Assembly (NCBI GenBank): GCA_002633005.1
Contig: NMRA01000122.1
Span: 705,238-727,389 of the forward strand
Reading direction: 5' to 3'
Source: Phoronis australis
Lineage: Eukaryota > Phoronida > Phoronidae
Length of the DNA stretch: 22,152 nt
How positions within the stretch are numbered: position 1 is the stretch's first letter; every line of letters starts with the position of its first letter. A program made the position numbers and the translations under genes. The notes under the pieces were generated by a model that ran no database searches, was not told the origin of the DNA, and saw only the letters and a program-made list of their open reading frames with translations. Below are positions 1-9,909 of the stretch, one piece after another.

Positions 1-959
1 GGGGGGGGGAAGATGTACATGGATGGACACGGCTAAAAATCCCCGTCGACACTGTAGTAACCTGGTATGATTCATGATTGGCGATAGAAAATGATGTCAT
101 TCTACATACTTGGAATATCCTGTTACTCGGACTTGTGCCTTCTAGAAATATTCATGTCTCTTGGCAACATCTCGTGGTCTTATTTACTCATGGTTCTTAG
201 CTTCCTGTGTTATCCATCTGCTGTATACAAATGTCTCCAGCTGTATTGTACATTAGTCCCAATAAAGTATTTGATACATCAAGATATTCTTGATGCGTTT
301 AATCAGAATATTACACAAAAGTCGTTTTTAGAGGCTAAAAGAACATTTTTATTCAACCATTGTGAATGTTCAATTTTTACAAAAATGTAAAAACGTGGTG
401 GTCTTGATTGAAGACACAGAGAAGAATCAGGGCCTGACAATATTTCCGAGTTGAAATTTCATCTTTCTACTTAAGGGGGCACAGTACAATTCTCACTTAG
501 TTTTGTCTGGCAGTGCACACGTCATTGGACTCCCTGCCTTTCTTCCTCTTTGTCGAAGACTACTGCTTTTTGAATATCAAATATTACTGGAGATCGTTCT
601 TATAACGCAGTAAACAGGTACTACGTTTGCTGGGGCAACTGCGTACCTTTTAAATAAAATAAGTTACTTTTCGTAAACGTCAACTGGCCATCCCAACCTC
701 GTCATAGCCAACCCAAGAAAAGCCAAAGCAAAACTTGAGGATTCTGAGCTCGAAAAGTGTGTGACGGCATTATATGGACCTTTAGTGTTGTTAATGAGCC
801 ATAATGACCAATAATGGAGCCCCGAAATCAAAAACCTATGGTCGACCGGGTTGTCAGTGAAGGCGGTAGTGTCCCCGCCACGTACAGCATTCGTCCAGCC
901 GGATTTCATCAATCGAGTGAACGTTACAAAAAAGTCTGAAGGTTTTTGAGAAGTGAAAA

Positions 960-1570
960 GCACGGCAAGCAATTGAATTGAAAAAATCGTCTTCGAAGGA
1001 AAAATAAAAGAAACTTGTCAAATTGCTCGATTACGCCTCTCCATGATAAGGCAAAAAAATCCACTGGCTTGGGCTGGCCAATGCAGGACCGGCCCAAATT
1101 AGCCCGTAGGCAAAAGTATTGCATTTTGAGCCGCAAATGGTGCTGGGAGGTGTTCTATGGAAAAATAAAAGTGGTACTAATTTTTGGAATACCTGTGTAT
1201 ATTCTTAATTAAATTAATTACGTTTTGATACTGTTTAAGTTGGTGCGCGGATCGGCCGTTGTAGCCAGCCCAAGTTAACACCAGTAAGAAACTATTGCGA
1301 TTTAAGCCTCCAAAAGCGTCTGAATGAATTCTTCTGGATGGATAATGTGTAATTTATTAAATAATTTTTTATCACCAGGCAGGAAAAGATGTAAATTTTG
1401 TCGGATAGACTTGGTAGCAAAGGCAATAGGATGCTCGAAGCAATGCTCGTGCTGTCGAGCAAAATAAAGGCAAAAAGTACAAATGTCCTTTGAAGAGGGA
1501 CAAGCATGGCAAGCAATCGTAAATTTCAATCTTCTTTGGGGGAAAAACAAAACAAACTAATCAAATTTGT
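960..1570. repeat. Pair of diverged direct repeats with a Cys-rich minus-strand frame
   Basis: About 70 bp around 960-1030 (CACGGCAAGCAATTG, then GGAAAAATAAAAGAAACTTG) aligns with 1505-1570 (CATGGCAAGCAATCG, then GGAAAAACAAAACAAACTAA) at an offset of about 545 bp. Translated on the minus strand, both give an RRR/QRR stretch followed by C-x-x-C (NCLPC and ACHACPSSKDICTFC). The more complete frame spans 1302-1550 minus. It may be a remnant of a repeated element or zinc-binding protein, but no family was recognised. Confidence 0.35.
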
Positions 1571-2489
1571 TTTGATAGTCACATTTTCCATTTAAGGGAA
1601 ATGTGCTACGTCTATATCTTGCCATATCAAATAAGGAGACGACGGTTTCGCCGTGTACGAGAAAAATCGTCGAAGTGATGAGCAGTTGATAAGTATTTTT
1701 TGTGGAAATTTGAAATTAAAGGAAAAATACCCGATGAACTGTTTGATTTCTGTTTCAGTGGCAGAGAAACACTTTGAATGATGCAATTTAGTCTGAACCC
1801 TAGAAAAATTCCAACTTTTGATAACTCGAAAACTTTATATCACAAAAAAGCCCGATCCGGAGGATTCATGTGAAACCTTCGGTTTATGTTTTAGTTCTCC
1901 AAAACGATATTCAGATTGTGTTTAAAATGTCCCACTTTTACACGAGGGGCTATAAAAATAGGAAAATAAAAATTTGCATAAAACGAAATGAAATTAAGAA
2001 AGCTTTGACAGAGTTCTTGGGATTTTATCATGAGCATTTATCCATGTTTTTGATACAGATGTTTTCGTCTGAATCTAGGAACCAATATGGTACAAAGTCA
2101 AAAATCCAATTTTATGAACTTTTGACTTTCAGAATATGTACATTTATTGAGTTAAAATCTACAGTTTTAACTGGACGATATTTGGCTAAATACAGAGACT
2201 TGTCAATAAGGTCCGACGTAGTCACCGGCCTTGACAGACAACTCGGGCAAGAATTTGGCGATTTGTAATAAAACCAAATTACAAACAACGGGTTTCTGTT
2301 ATTGTATAGCTCTGGTCAAGGATAGTAGCTTGAAGACATCTATCCAAATTTCAGTTTTCCATTCAACAACAATCCCAAAACGCGCTTTTCGGTCGTAAAA
2401 CCGATAATGTCCATTTAAAGGGCAAAAATGTCAAAAGAACCTCTGACGTCAAACAAGTATTTTCACCTTGAACGTCATCGCGTAACGAT

Positions 2490-2820
2490 AGAGATGGACA
2501 GAGTTATCGATAAAGATCGGTAGTGACTTTCGATAGGGATAGTAACTATATCAACAGAGTTAGTAATTTTGTCGATAGTAGAGATAATACTCTACCGATA
2601 AATAGGCTACGGTAACTCTAGTAGCGGAGCCAGTAAGTCTATCGGTAGAGAATTCTATCGGGCTAGAGTTAGCAAGTCTATAGATATCTGTCCATAGAGA
2701 CAGTAACTCTACTGTCGATAGATTTGGTAAGGCATCCACAGAGATAGCAACTAAATCTATCAATCATAAAAATACTAGTATCTCCATCCATAGCTACAGA
2801 AAGTCTACCCATAGACTTAC
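2490..2820. repeat. Degenerate tandem array rich in GATAG and GTAACTC
   Basis: The stretch is built from variants of a short module combining (T)CGATAG or TCTATCG with AGTTAGTAA or AGTAACTCTA, for example GATAGGGATAGTAACTATAT, CTACCGATAAATAGGCTACG and GTCCATAGAGACAGTAACTC. Spacing is irregular, roughly 25-40 bp, and copies are strongly diverged. It ends near the CTACCCATAGAC at 2806. It looks like an old minisatellite. Confidence 0.55.
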
Positions 2821-3610
2821 ATATATGTAGGACCATGGTTAAAACGGAGATAACGGGACCGCAGAAAAAAATCACTTGCTGTCCTTTTATAACCACCATA
2901 CTACTGACGACTGAAATTTTTTGATGGCGCGGCGGGCCCTGAGCGGCTGAGTCCACGCTTCAGAAAAATGCCGTTTTAAACAAACATGGCCTGAATATGA
3001 AACGGTGAGCCCGACGGCGAACACTCACTCAGGAGCTCTATTGGTCAGGGCTACCCCTGGAAACCAAAAAAAACGCACTGAGTCATAGAAATCTATATAT
3101 TTTTCGAAGTCCACGCGTTGAACCTTCGCTTTCTGTTCAGAAATGGTCTCTTTTGCTGTGCTTGGAATTATACTTGATGTCAAGATCGCGTATACTCAGT
3201 ATTTAAGTGAGCCTGAATAGCCGAGAAAACTTAACAAGTTCACTCAGGCAAAGTACAAAATAGCATAATTTAAGTTTTAACAAACTTTACAGTCGTTTTT
3301 TCACAATTGGTGATCTCATTCACCAAACAATAATTGATCAACCGTTCCTCGGATTCTGTGACACAAGTTCCGGTAAATGAGAAAATGGGTGATCGTGGGG
3401 CCAATAAATTACATAAAAATAGACTGAAGAAACATTGTACACGATTGCTGTAATGAATATTTGATTTCAAGTTCACACACATCATCTTCACTTGGCCCCC
3501 AAGGCTAACACTCTGACGTCACGGACAGCGTGTGAGGCAACCCCAACTAACCTAGAGGATTTGTGCAGAAGACAACTTCATCGTAACCTAGGACTAGTCC
3601 TAGACCGTTA

Positions 3611-4210
3611 TAGACCGGCAGCCCAGAGCACTTAGCATAGATGAATGAGGTACCAACATCTGACCACGGAACCATTTAGAGTCCACCTCAGTATATACAG
3701 AAATGGACGTCTGCCGTTGTCTGCACTCTGGGTGTGACCCCTGGGGGCCTTACAAAGGGCCCAAAAATGAGCTAGACTAGATATTCGAGGTACCGACCAA
3801 AACTGATTTAAAACGAACACTAGTACCGCACTGAACATTGAATGACCCTTGACAGACAAACTGCACTCTGGAATGGGTCCGGCAGAAACCAAAAAAGACC
3901 ACCCCAAAATGAGCTAGCACATACATTCGAGGTACCACAAAAAACAATTACATGAGATTTAATACGTGTCACAGGTCCCTAAATGCCCTATGATCGGCAG
4001 ACAAAATACACTCTGGATTGTGCCTGGCAGAAACCCTTAAAAATCTCAACCACGGTATGCCAATTTTGAGACAGTTAGATTTTCAAGGTATCGGCTTAAA
4101 CTTATTTAAAACCAACAATAGTTCTGCACTGAACACCCAATGACCCGTGAAAGACAAATTTTACTCTGGAAATAGTCGGCCAGAAACCTACAAAGGACCT
4201 TAAAATGGAG
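3611..4210 (-). repeat. Left terminal inverted repeat of the 3.0 kb element
   Basis: This arm is the reverse complement of 6040-6629 with scattered differences, including a few small indels. Read on the minus strand it contains three tandem subunits, each with CCAGAGTG followed by a TTTGTCTG-like box and, later, a GGTACC-type box. Because both arms keep an open frame in the same register (3632-3907 minus, 6348-6608 plus), automated gene finders may call matching small proteins here. The shared frame reflects the repeat, not a gene. Confidence 0.8.
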
Positions 4211-4659
4211 CTACAATTGTCCATGCATTTTCCCCTTGCTAGTTCAATGGGGTGGGAAACCCAAACAACTGGACAACAAGACGTTAAAAATTGCACCACG
4301 GAAATCGAAGTAGGCCTACACATATTCTCAATTGGTGACAAAAGTGGTGTATTTAATAAGTTAACTGCAAAAAATGGGACCGCGGGAAACAAAAACTAAT
4401 TATAGAAAACTTTCGTTCACTAAAGCCTTTGTTTACTCTCATGATCACAAGAAGCGAAAAGCAGACCGGTGTCAGGATGTGAGACAGTGAACTCTCCTAG
4501 TGGTAAGTTTTTGAAGAAATTTTTACATGATGTCGAAATTCAGTGCAGTGTATAGTGTTTTAGTTTCGCGGAGTCATTTGTCGATTGCCGATATAATGTA
4601 ATCCGTGATAAAATACAAATCACCCCTAATTTGGTGCGCAGCCACGCGGTGGAGTCCCA

Positions 4660-4688
4660 ATGCTATATAAAAAATATATATATATAAC
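4660..4688. repeat. AT microsatellite
   Basis: A TATATAAAAAATATATATATATA stretch made only of A and T stands between the left inverted repeat and the decayed element gene. It is low-complexity DNA without further signal. Confidence 0.7.
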
Positions 4689-5540
4689 GACGTGTTTCTG
4701 TAACAAAGGGTCTCGCTGCAGCATTGCCTGGTCTGCATGCAATGACAGGGTGTGACGTCACAGCAGCACTGTATAGGAAAGGGAAAGTGAGGCCTATGGA
4801 AATCCTGATGAAAGACTCATCTGGGACACTTATCAGCTTTTTCTCAGAGTTAATAAGCGTAGATGTCCCAGACGAAAGAAAGTTAGAAGAATACATATGC
4901 GTCCTATTTAGTGAAGGAAGGAGTCAAAGATGTCAATGAAGCGAGATATCTGAAATTAATCGAGATGACCGGAAAAATAAACAAGCCCCAAACTGTAATT
5001 GATAAAATATAGTTCATAAAAGCAACGAAATAATTTCAAATGTTTTCATTGTGTTAAACCAAAAGGTCCAGTTTCACGTCATACATAAAAAACAGTAAAT
5101 GGTGGTGAGGTTTTATGTTTTTGTTCGTCAACTTTTATACAATTGGTCCCTCGTCAATAAAATTTTCTCACTATTTAGTTCAGGAAAAGCCGATGTCCAA
5201 CATCAAGAAGATTGACTGCGCATTGCTTCCTCCTTGCCGAAAGACACTATTGAACAAGCTCAAACGAGCCCATTATGTTGCCTTGCTTTGAGGTCAAGTG
5301 GATTTGGCCGATCCGGGAAACGGTTTGGATCCTCTTACCTACAGTTGGAAGGTACAAGATAGATACTATACTCCCGAATGGTTTTGTGGATCTGCCGTTC
5401 CTGATGTCCTGTTTGAAGGTGCTGGTCTTTTACAAGAAAACCAAGCCGATCAATAGGTAGAGGAAATGGGCTATGACGAAACAAGCGAGCCCACATCCGC
5501 AAGCTGGAGTAGCAGTGACGAATCTGATATTGAAACGTAA
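4688..5540 (+). pseudogene. Broken transposon-borne gene of a TGCD-motif metazoan family
   Basis: Two segments resemble the C-terminal part of an uncharacterised protein family that I recall as common and repetitive in invertebrate genomes. Segment 1 (about 4688-4996) reads ALPGLHAMTGCDVTAALYRK and continues to EEYIC. It then needs a frame change near 4913-4920 to continue as GVKDVNEARYLKLIEMTGK. Segment 2 (about 5179-5540) follows a possible intron with acceptor CTATTTAG. It contains ALLPPCRKTLLNKLKRAHY, then DPLTYSWKVQDRYYTPEWF and an acidic, Ser-rich tail. In-frame stops interrupt it at 5289-5291 (TGA, probably an old Trp codon) and 5454-5456 (TAG). The upstream part of the protein was not found. 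The gene lies between the inverted repeats, so it is probably the element's own. Its biochemical role is unknown to me. Confidence 0.6.
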
Positions 5541-5674
5541 TAAAAACTAACAGGAAACTACTGTTGACATTAAACATATAGTATGTAGCTTGATGTTCTT
5601 ATCGATACATTGATTTTGACTATCTGTTACTATGCTGTTTGAAAGTGTTGCTCTATTTCATGTAATTTATTTTG

Positions 5675-5680
5675 AATAAA
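5675..5680 (+). terminator. Polyadenylation signal of the transposon gene
   Basis: AATAAA stands 135 bp after the final stop codon of the broken element gene, followed by a T-rich stretch. Its position fits the 3' end of that transcript. The hexamer alone is weak evidence in AT-rich DNA. Confidence 0.4.
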
Positions 5681-6039
5681 GAAGGTTTTTAAAAACACGT
5701 CTGTTACTTTTCTTTCAACGTATTGTTTAGTAGTCAATGGGATGAAAGGGCTCTTTGGAAATAATTTTCGTAGTTCCTCGATCTAACGCAAATTTAGGGA
5801 CCATATGTTATCGCTGACGTATCCTTTCTGTTGGCAGTTTTGATAGCGTTTTATATTTTACACAACTTGCGTTCTTAAACTTCATTGAGTGGATTGGTTT
5901 TAGACAGTTCCTGGTATACCAAAGTTTTACTGTTATCAGGTACTTTCCAAAATACTTACTCTCCGCCATCTTCCATTTGACAACCAGTGCCGGTGAGAGC
6001 TCAGTAGACGCAAACGTATAAACTCATCATCTAATATGA

Positions 6040-6629
6040 GGGGATCCTTTTTTGGTTTCTGCCAGACCCATTCCAGAGTGTAATTTGTCTGTCATGGGTC
6101 ATTTGGTGTTCAATGCGGTACTTTTGTTCGTTTAAAGCCAGTTTTGGCCGGTACCTCGAAAATCTAGTCTAACTCAATTTTTTGATGGCATGGTTGAGAT
6201 TTTTGGGGGTTTCTGCCGGGCACAACCCAGAGTGTAATTTGTCTGTCATAGGGCACTTAGTGATCTGTGACATGTATTGAATCATATGGAATTGGTTTTG
6301 TGTGGTACCTCGAATGTATGTGCTAGCTCATTTTTGGGGGGTCTTTTTTGGTTTCTGCCGGACCCATTCCAGAGTGCAATTTGTCTGTCATGGGTCATTC
6401 CGTGTTCAGTGCGGTGCTATTGTTTGTTTTAAACCAGTTTTGGTTGGTGCCTCGAATATCTAGTGTAGCTCATTTTTGGGCCCTTTGTAAGGCCCCCAGG
6501 GGTCACACCCAGAGTGCAGACAACGGCAGACGTCCATTTCTGTACATACTGAGGTGGACTCTAAATGCTCCCGTGGTCAGATGTTGGTACCTCGTTCATC
6601 TATGCTAAATGCTCTGGGCTGCCGGTCTA
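6040..6629 (+). repeat. Right terminal inverted repeat of the 3.0 kb element
   Basis: This arm has the same tandem subunit structure as the left one. The CCAGAGTG-(C/T)-AATTTGTCTGTCAT box recurs at about 6071, 6227 and 6370, and related CAGAGTGCAGACAACGG lies near 6511. GGTACCTCG boxes recur at about 6150, 6303 and 6586. The outer end is 341 bp upstream of the GLDC ATG, placing transposon sequence next to the presumed host promoter. Confidence 0.8.
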
Positions 6630-6970
6630 TAACAGAACTCTAGCTCTGGCTTATAGTGCTCAGCTTCGAAAGGTACTTGCTTACTTTTCAGTATAGATGG
6701 CGCTGTGTCAGACGGTAGCTCTGGCTGGGGTTCTATGACTTTGTTGTTATCTGGGGGGGCTTGGTCAAAGCATGTGATATGATTGGCTGGATCATGTGAC
6801 CCACTGCGTGACGTAAGCATGCGAAAGAAACTGGAGGTCGCAGTGCAGTGTTGCGTACGAGCCAGATTCCAATACGGGTCGGTGATTACTGAGTTCGACG
6901 TTGTTATTTCCATCGTGATGCCTGTCTGATTGATTAAGGGCTTTCGATTAATGCTTATTTATCTATCGTG
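6630..6970 (+). promoter_or_regulatory. Candidate GLDC promoter and 5' UTR
   Basis: About 340 bp separate the end of the upstream transposon from the GLDC start codon. The stretch is less AT-rich than the introns. It has an inverted CCAAT box (ATTGG, 6782-6786), an E-box-like TCATGTGAC just after it, and a CRE-like TGACGTAA at 6809-6816. No TATA box is evident. A minus-strand open frame covers 6605-6913 but resembles no known protein. The transcription start is not determined, and assignment as a promoter is inferred from position plus these short motifs. Confidence 0.35.
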
Positions 6971-7204
6971 ATGTTTCGTTTTGCAAAATTTTCAACACGG
7001 CGTTTGGCTTCAGCGAAGTTCTCGACAGCCGTCAATAAAGCCACGTTAAATTTAAAAACACGATGGACATGGAGTCATCTTCGATGGACGTCCACTTCAG
7101 CCGCAGTCAATAAGATCTTTCCGAGCACTAGCGAATTTTGTAGCAGGCACGTCGGTCCTAGAGAAAAAGACAAGACGGAAATGCTTAAAGCATGCGGTGT
7201 TCAG
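6971..7204 (+). CDS. GLDC: Glycine dehydrogenase (decarboxylating), P-protein, exon 1 with mitochondrial presequence
   Basis: This exon encodes the first 78 residues of the PLP-dependent P-protein of the mitochondrial glycine cleavage system. That enzyme decarboxylates glycine and passes the aminomethyl group to the lipoyl H-protein. Residues 1 to about 50 are rich in Arg, Lys, Ser and Thr and lack acidic residues (start MFRFAKFSTRRLAS), as expected of a matrix-targeting presequence. Residues 56-78 carry the conserved start of the mature protein: RHVGP at 59-63, followed by EKDK-TEML. The exon is 234 nt and ends in phase 0 at GTTCAG|GTAATG. I chose the ATG at 6971; an in-frame GTG lies just before it. 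The presequence repeats AKFST (5-9 and 15-19), RWT (31-33 and 38-40) and AVNK (20-23 and 45-48). The catalytic PLP lysine lies far downstream and is not in this window. The family assignment rests on recalled P-protein sequence, not a search. Confidence 0.88.
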
Positions 7205-8659
7205 GTAATGGTGAACTTATATAGGCCTACTTATAATTTATGTACATACATGGTTGGCCTGATTCTCACTGTCAGATTTTATGGCCTAGTAATACTGCCA
7301 CTGGCAATAGTCCAACTGGTGTTGTAGACAGTAAACCGTCTATCAGACCTGGTTACCTTGGTCTGGTTACATGGCCCAACTTCGCAGACCAAGTAAATCC
7401 TACACCGAGTTGCAGTCTACTGTTGAAATCAGATTTCGTTGCCACGGTTTTATAGTGACCATGCAACTAGGTCTGCCGAAAACAGCTTGACCGAAAGTCA
7501 CTGAAAGTGGAACTGTGGAAGTTCATTTTTCACGAGACTTTAACGGTTTTAACTCCCTGTTTGGTGTGGGAGTTAACAAGGATAGAGACTCCAATCATAA
7601 AAATATAATCAACTTTATGAAAGTGGCATTTGACAGACCTGGTCATTATAAAACCATGGCAAACACTCAGAAACTGTTGACTGCAACTCAGGTGAAGGAG
7701 TTTATTTGGTCTTCAATTCGAGACCATTTCATCATACCAAGTTAACCCGGGCTGTTAGTTTGGTCTATGACAGGATCGTGAATTGCAACATCTCAGTTCC
7801 CTACCATCAACATTGAATGGTTACAGATTGTGATTTGAATAGCCAGTTAAGGTAGCTCCTGACTTTTATGTCAGTTACTTTTATTTGGAGCTAGGGTACA
7901 GAGGTGGCTGTCAGTGAGCACTGCCTACTTTTAAACAAAAAGATTAAACACAATGCAGGCCAATTCTGAATCTGCAGTCTATAAATCACTGAATCCTTCA
8001 TGGAAAGTTGAGCCTTTTCAGTCTTCAAACATCATTTAGTTATCAACTGCAACAGAATAAAAGTGAAATTCAAGCATGGCCACTGCTGCTCCTTTGATGA
8101 AGTAGGGTAGCCCTAGTGCCCTCTTCAGGCTTAATCATAAGCTGGTGGCTAGTGTACCGATATAGCCCCCCCCCCCGAATATAGTGTTATCTGACCGATG
8201 CTAATCGCTCATCAAGTCTAGTTGGTTTTGAATAGGGAATCACCTGTTGTAGGAGCCAGTCATTAACATTTGAAATGCCTACTGGAGTGATTGGCCATAG
8301 AATGGATGGGTTCCACAATTATGCAATTAGGCCATGCCCACCATAGTAATTGTTGCCATTAGTTCCTTCTGCACAATGCAAATATAGTGGTGGATGTCCC
8401 CTGCATATGTACTCCAGCTACAAGAATTCTTTTTGATGCGTTCTCGGTAATATTTCGTTGAAAGTGTTATCGGCATGTATTCGAAGTGCTAAGACCACTG
8501 TGGTTGTCAGTATTTTTACACTGTACTTCCAGTTGTAGGGAACGCAGTTAGGTGTACTGGTAAGCAATTCCATGGCACAAGTGAATATAAGACAGGGTAA
8601 AGTTTTGTTTGTGGCAGCTAGCTGACTGGTACATGGGAATGAAAATTGCATTGCTTTAA

Positions 8660-8803
8660 AGGCAAAGGCAACCTCACTTTCGGAGTAGAGGACGAGAAAT
8701 TAATCAAATTACGAAAAGCTGTAATTAAGTGAAAAATGTGTCTGGGATAATCAACGAACCTTATTTTTGCTAAAAGTGACATGAAAAAAGGTTGCCTTCG
8801 CCT
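8660..8803. mobile_element. 144 bp MITE flanked by TTAA
   Basis: The left end reads AGGCAAAGGCAACCTCA and the right end closes with AAAAAAGGTTGCCTTCGCCT, so the outer 15-17 bp are imperfect inverted repeats. TTAA abuts both ends (8656-8659 and 8804-8807). A TTAA target duplication is known for piggyBac and Kolobok elements. The end sequence starting AGG rather than CCC favours Kolobok, which is an inference. It has no coding capacity. Confidence 0.7.
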
Positions 8804-9437
8804 TTAAAAAACGTATTGTTAGCCTTACTCACAGGCAATGGCTTTAGCTAAAATCAAAGCATGGGCTCATTACGAAGACAGGGATGGACGTTTGCACGAA
8901 CTAATTTGAATAAATAATACAGAGACTATATTATTTATTGAAATTCTAAGTGTTTTCTGCTACTATCTTGGTAGGCCATTACATGTACACAATATAATAA
9001 AAACATTCGTTCAAAGACTTAAGTGAAGTATTCAGTTCTTTGCGTGCCATGACCGACTTGGAAGCCCAAAAGTTAAGTTGTACCACACCGGTGCTGTCAG
9101 TTATCAGTGTGTTCGCCACCATTCCCCCCTGTTAATGATGGGTTCAAAATCATGTATTTGGGATCTGTTGATAGGTTGACCTTTCGTGAACTTTTGGTTT
9201 TCTGACATAACAGAGTGTGATAGTATTTCTTGGTCTATGAGATGGTTGTATTCAATAACTAAATGTAAAACACTTAATTATATTAGTAACAGCAGCTGTC
9301 TGGTATTAGCAGAAGGTGAAGGCACAGTATTTATTACACATATGTAAGGTTTATATACAAGTTACAAATGTGTGGGTTGCACACACAGAACTTGATGATT
9401 CAAAACTCTATAGGACATAACAGTAAACAACTCTAAA

Positions 9438-9909
9438 GCCCCGTCCACACACATTCTACCCTAGAGCAACTTCCACCAGTGCATTTTATCCCACTTTTAA
9501 GTAGAGTCCTTTCACACTCACATATCCAATAACTAGGGTAAGCTGGAAGTAATTGTCCTCTGTTCCAGACAATGAACACCTAATGTGAATAGGGTGTGCA
9601 AAAGAAAACATGTATGAATGTAACCACAACAGATAATTACCTCCGCCTTGCCCCAGGTTTGTGTCCACACAGTGGTGCAAGTTACCCTACAATACTGTGA
9701 CTTACCCTACCTAAATAAGGTGTAGTGGGGTAATTAAGTTGCACTAGTGTCCACACAGTGGTGCAAGTTACCCTAGAATACTGTGACTTACCCTACCTAA
9801 ATAAGGTGTAGTGGGGTAATTAAGTTGCACTGGTGTCCACACAGCCTTCAAACCCAGTGACAACTAGTTCCAGGAGTAACTTGTTCTGGGGTAAGTATGT
9901 GTAAGGCCA
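9438..9909. mobile_element. MITE of about 470 bp with an internal tandem duplication
   Basis: The left end GCCCCGTCCACACACATTCT, continuing ACCCTAGAGCAACTT, is mirrored by the right end, where AACTTGTTCTGGGGTAAG is followed by TATGTGTAAGGCC. The imperfect inverted repeats are about 35 bp. GTCCACACA and TACCCTA motifs recur inside. A clear target duplication was not found, so the ends are approximate and the superfamily is open. Confidence 0.6.
9661..9832. repeat. Two tandem copies of an 86 bp unit
   Basis: Unit 9661-9746 is repeated at 9747-9832 with only two or so differences (for example CTACAATAC versus CTAGAATAC), and a third copy breaks off after GTGTCCACACAG. Each unit is a weak foldback: GTGCAAGTTACCCTA near its start and GGGGTAATTAAGTTGCAC at its end are imperfect inverted repeats. 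The near-identity implies a recent duplication inside the MITE. Confidence 0.9.

Larger units (their letters stand above)
1..3606. other. Intergenic region without a convincing gene
   Basis: The window opens with ten G. Open frames here (for example 91-390 plus, 1870-2268 plus with 132 codons, 664-972 minus) match no protein I know and have no supporting splice or family pattern. Recognisable content is limited to a diverged direct repeat (960-1030 and 1505-1570), the degenerate tandem array at 2490-2820 and a perfect 16-bp palindrome, CTAGGACTAGTCCTAG, at 3588-3603 just outside the transposon. I see nothing in 2830-3580. Confidence 0.6.
3611..6629. mobile_element. 3.0 kb DNA transposon with long, tandemly structured terminal inverted repeats
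   Basis: The two ends are near-identical reverse complements. The left end begins TAGACCGGCAGCCCAGAGCA; the right end closes with its complement, CTGGGCTGCCGGTCTA. TA lies outside both ends (3609-3610 and 6630-6631), consistent with a TA target duplication. The match extends to GTTATAG...CTATAAC (3607-6633), so the exact border is uncertain. Each repeat is about 600 bp (about 3611-4210 and 6040-6629) and consists of about three tandem subunits of 130-170 bp. The shared subunit elements are GGTTTCTGCC, CCAGAGTG, TTTGTCTGTCA and GGTACCTCGAA. Between the arms lies a broken gene (about 4688-5540). The superfamily is not certain. Confidence 0.8.

Noticed and set aside
1592-1786. Minus-strand EIKQFIGY string reminiscent of piggyBac transposases
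   Set aside because: Only a handful of residues fit; the following conserved positions are missing and no adjoining frame continues the family.
1870-2268. 132-codon open frame on the + strand
   Set aside because: No recognisable domain, AT-driven composition, no splice or neighbour support; likely chance.
3632-3907. Small protein conserved with 6348-6608
   Set aside because: The similarity comes from the two arms of an inverted repeat; the frame runs through tandem subunits and has no protein family.
6605-6913. 102-codon minus-strand frame suggesting a divergent gene
   Set aside because: It begins in the GLDC leader, ends inside the transposon repeat and matches no known protein.
7515-7745. 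Open frame in GLDC intron 1
   Set aside because: It continues no P-protein segment, has no family resemblance, and exon 1 joins exon 2 in frame without it.
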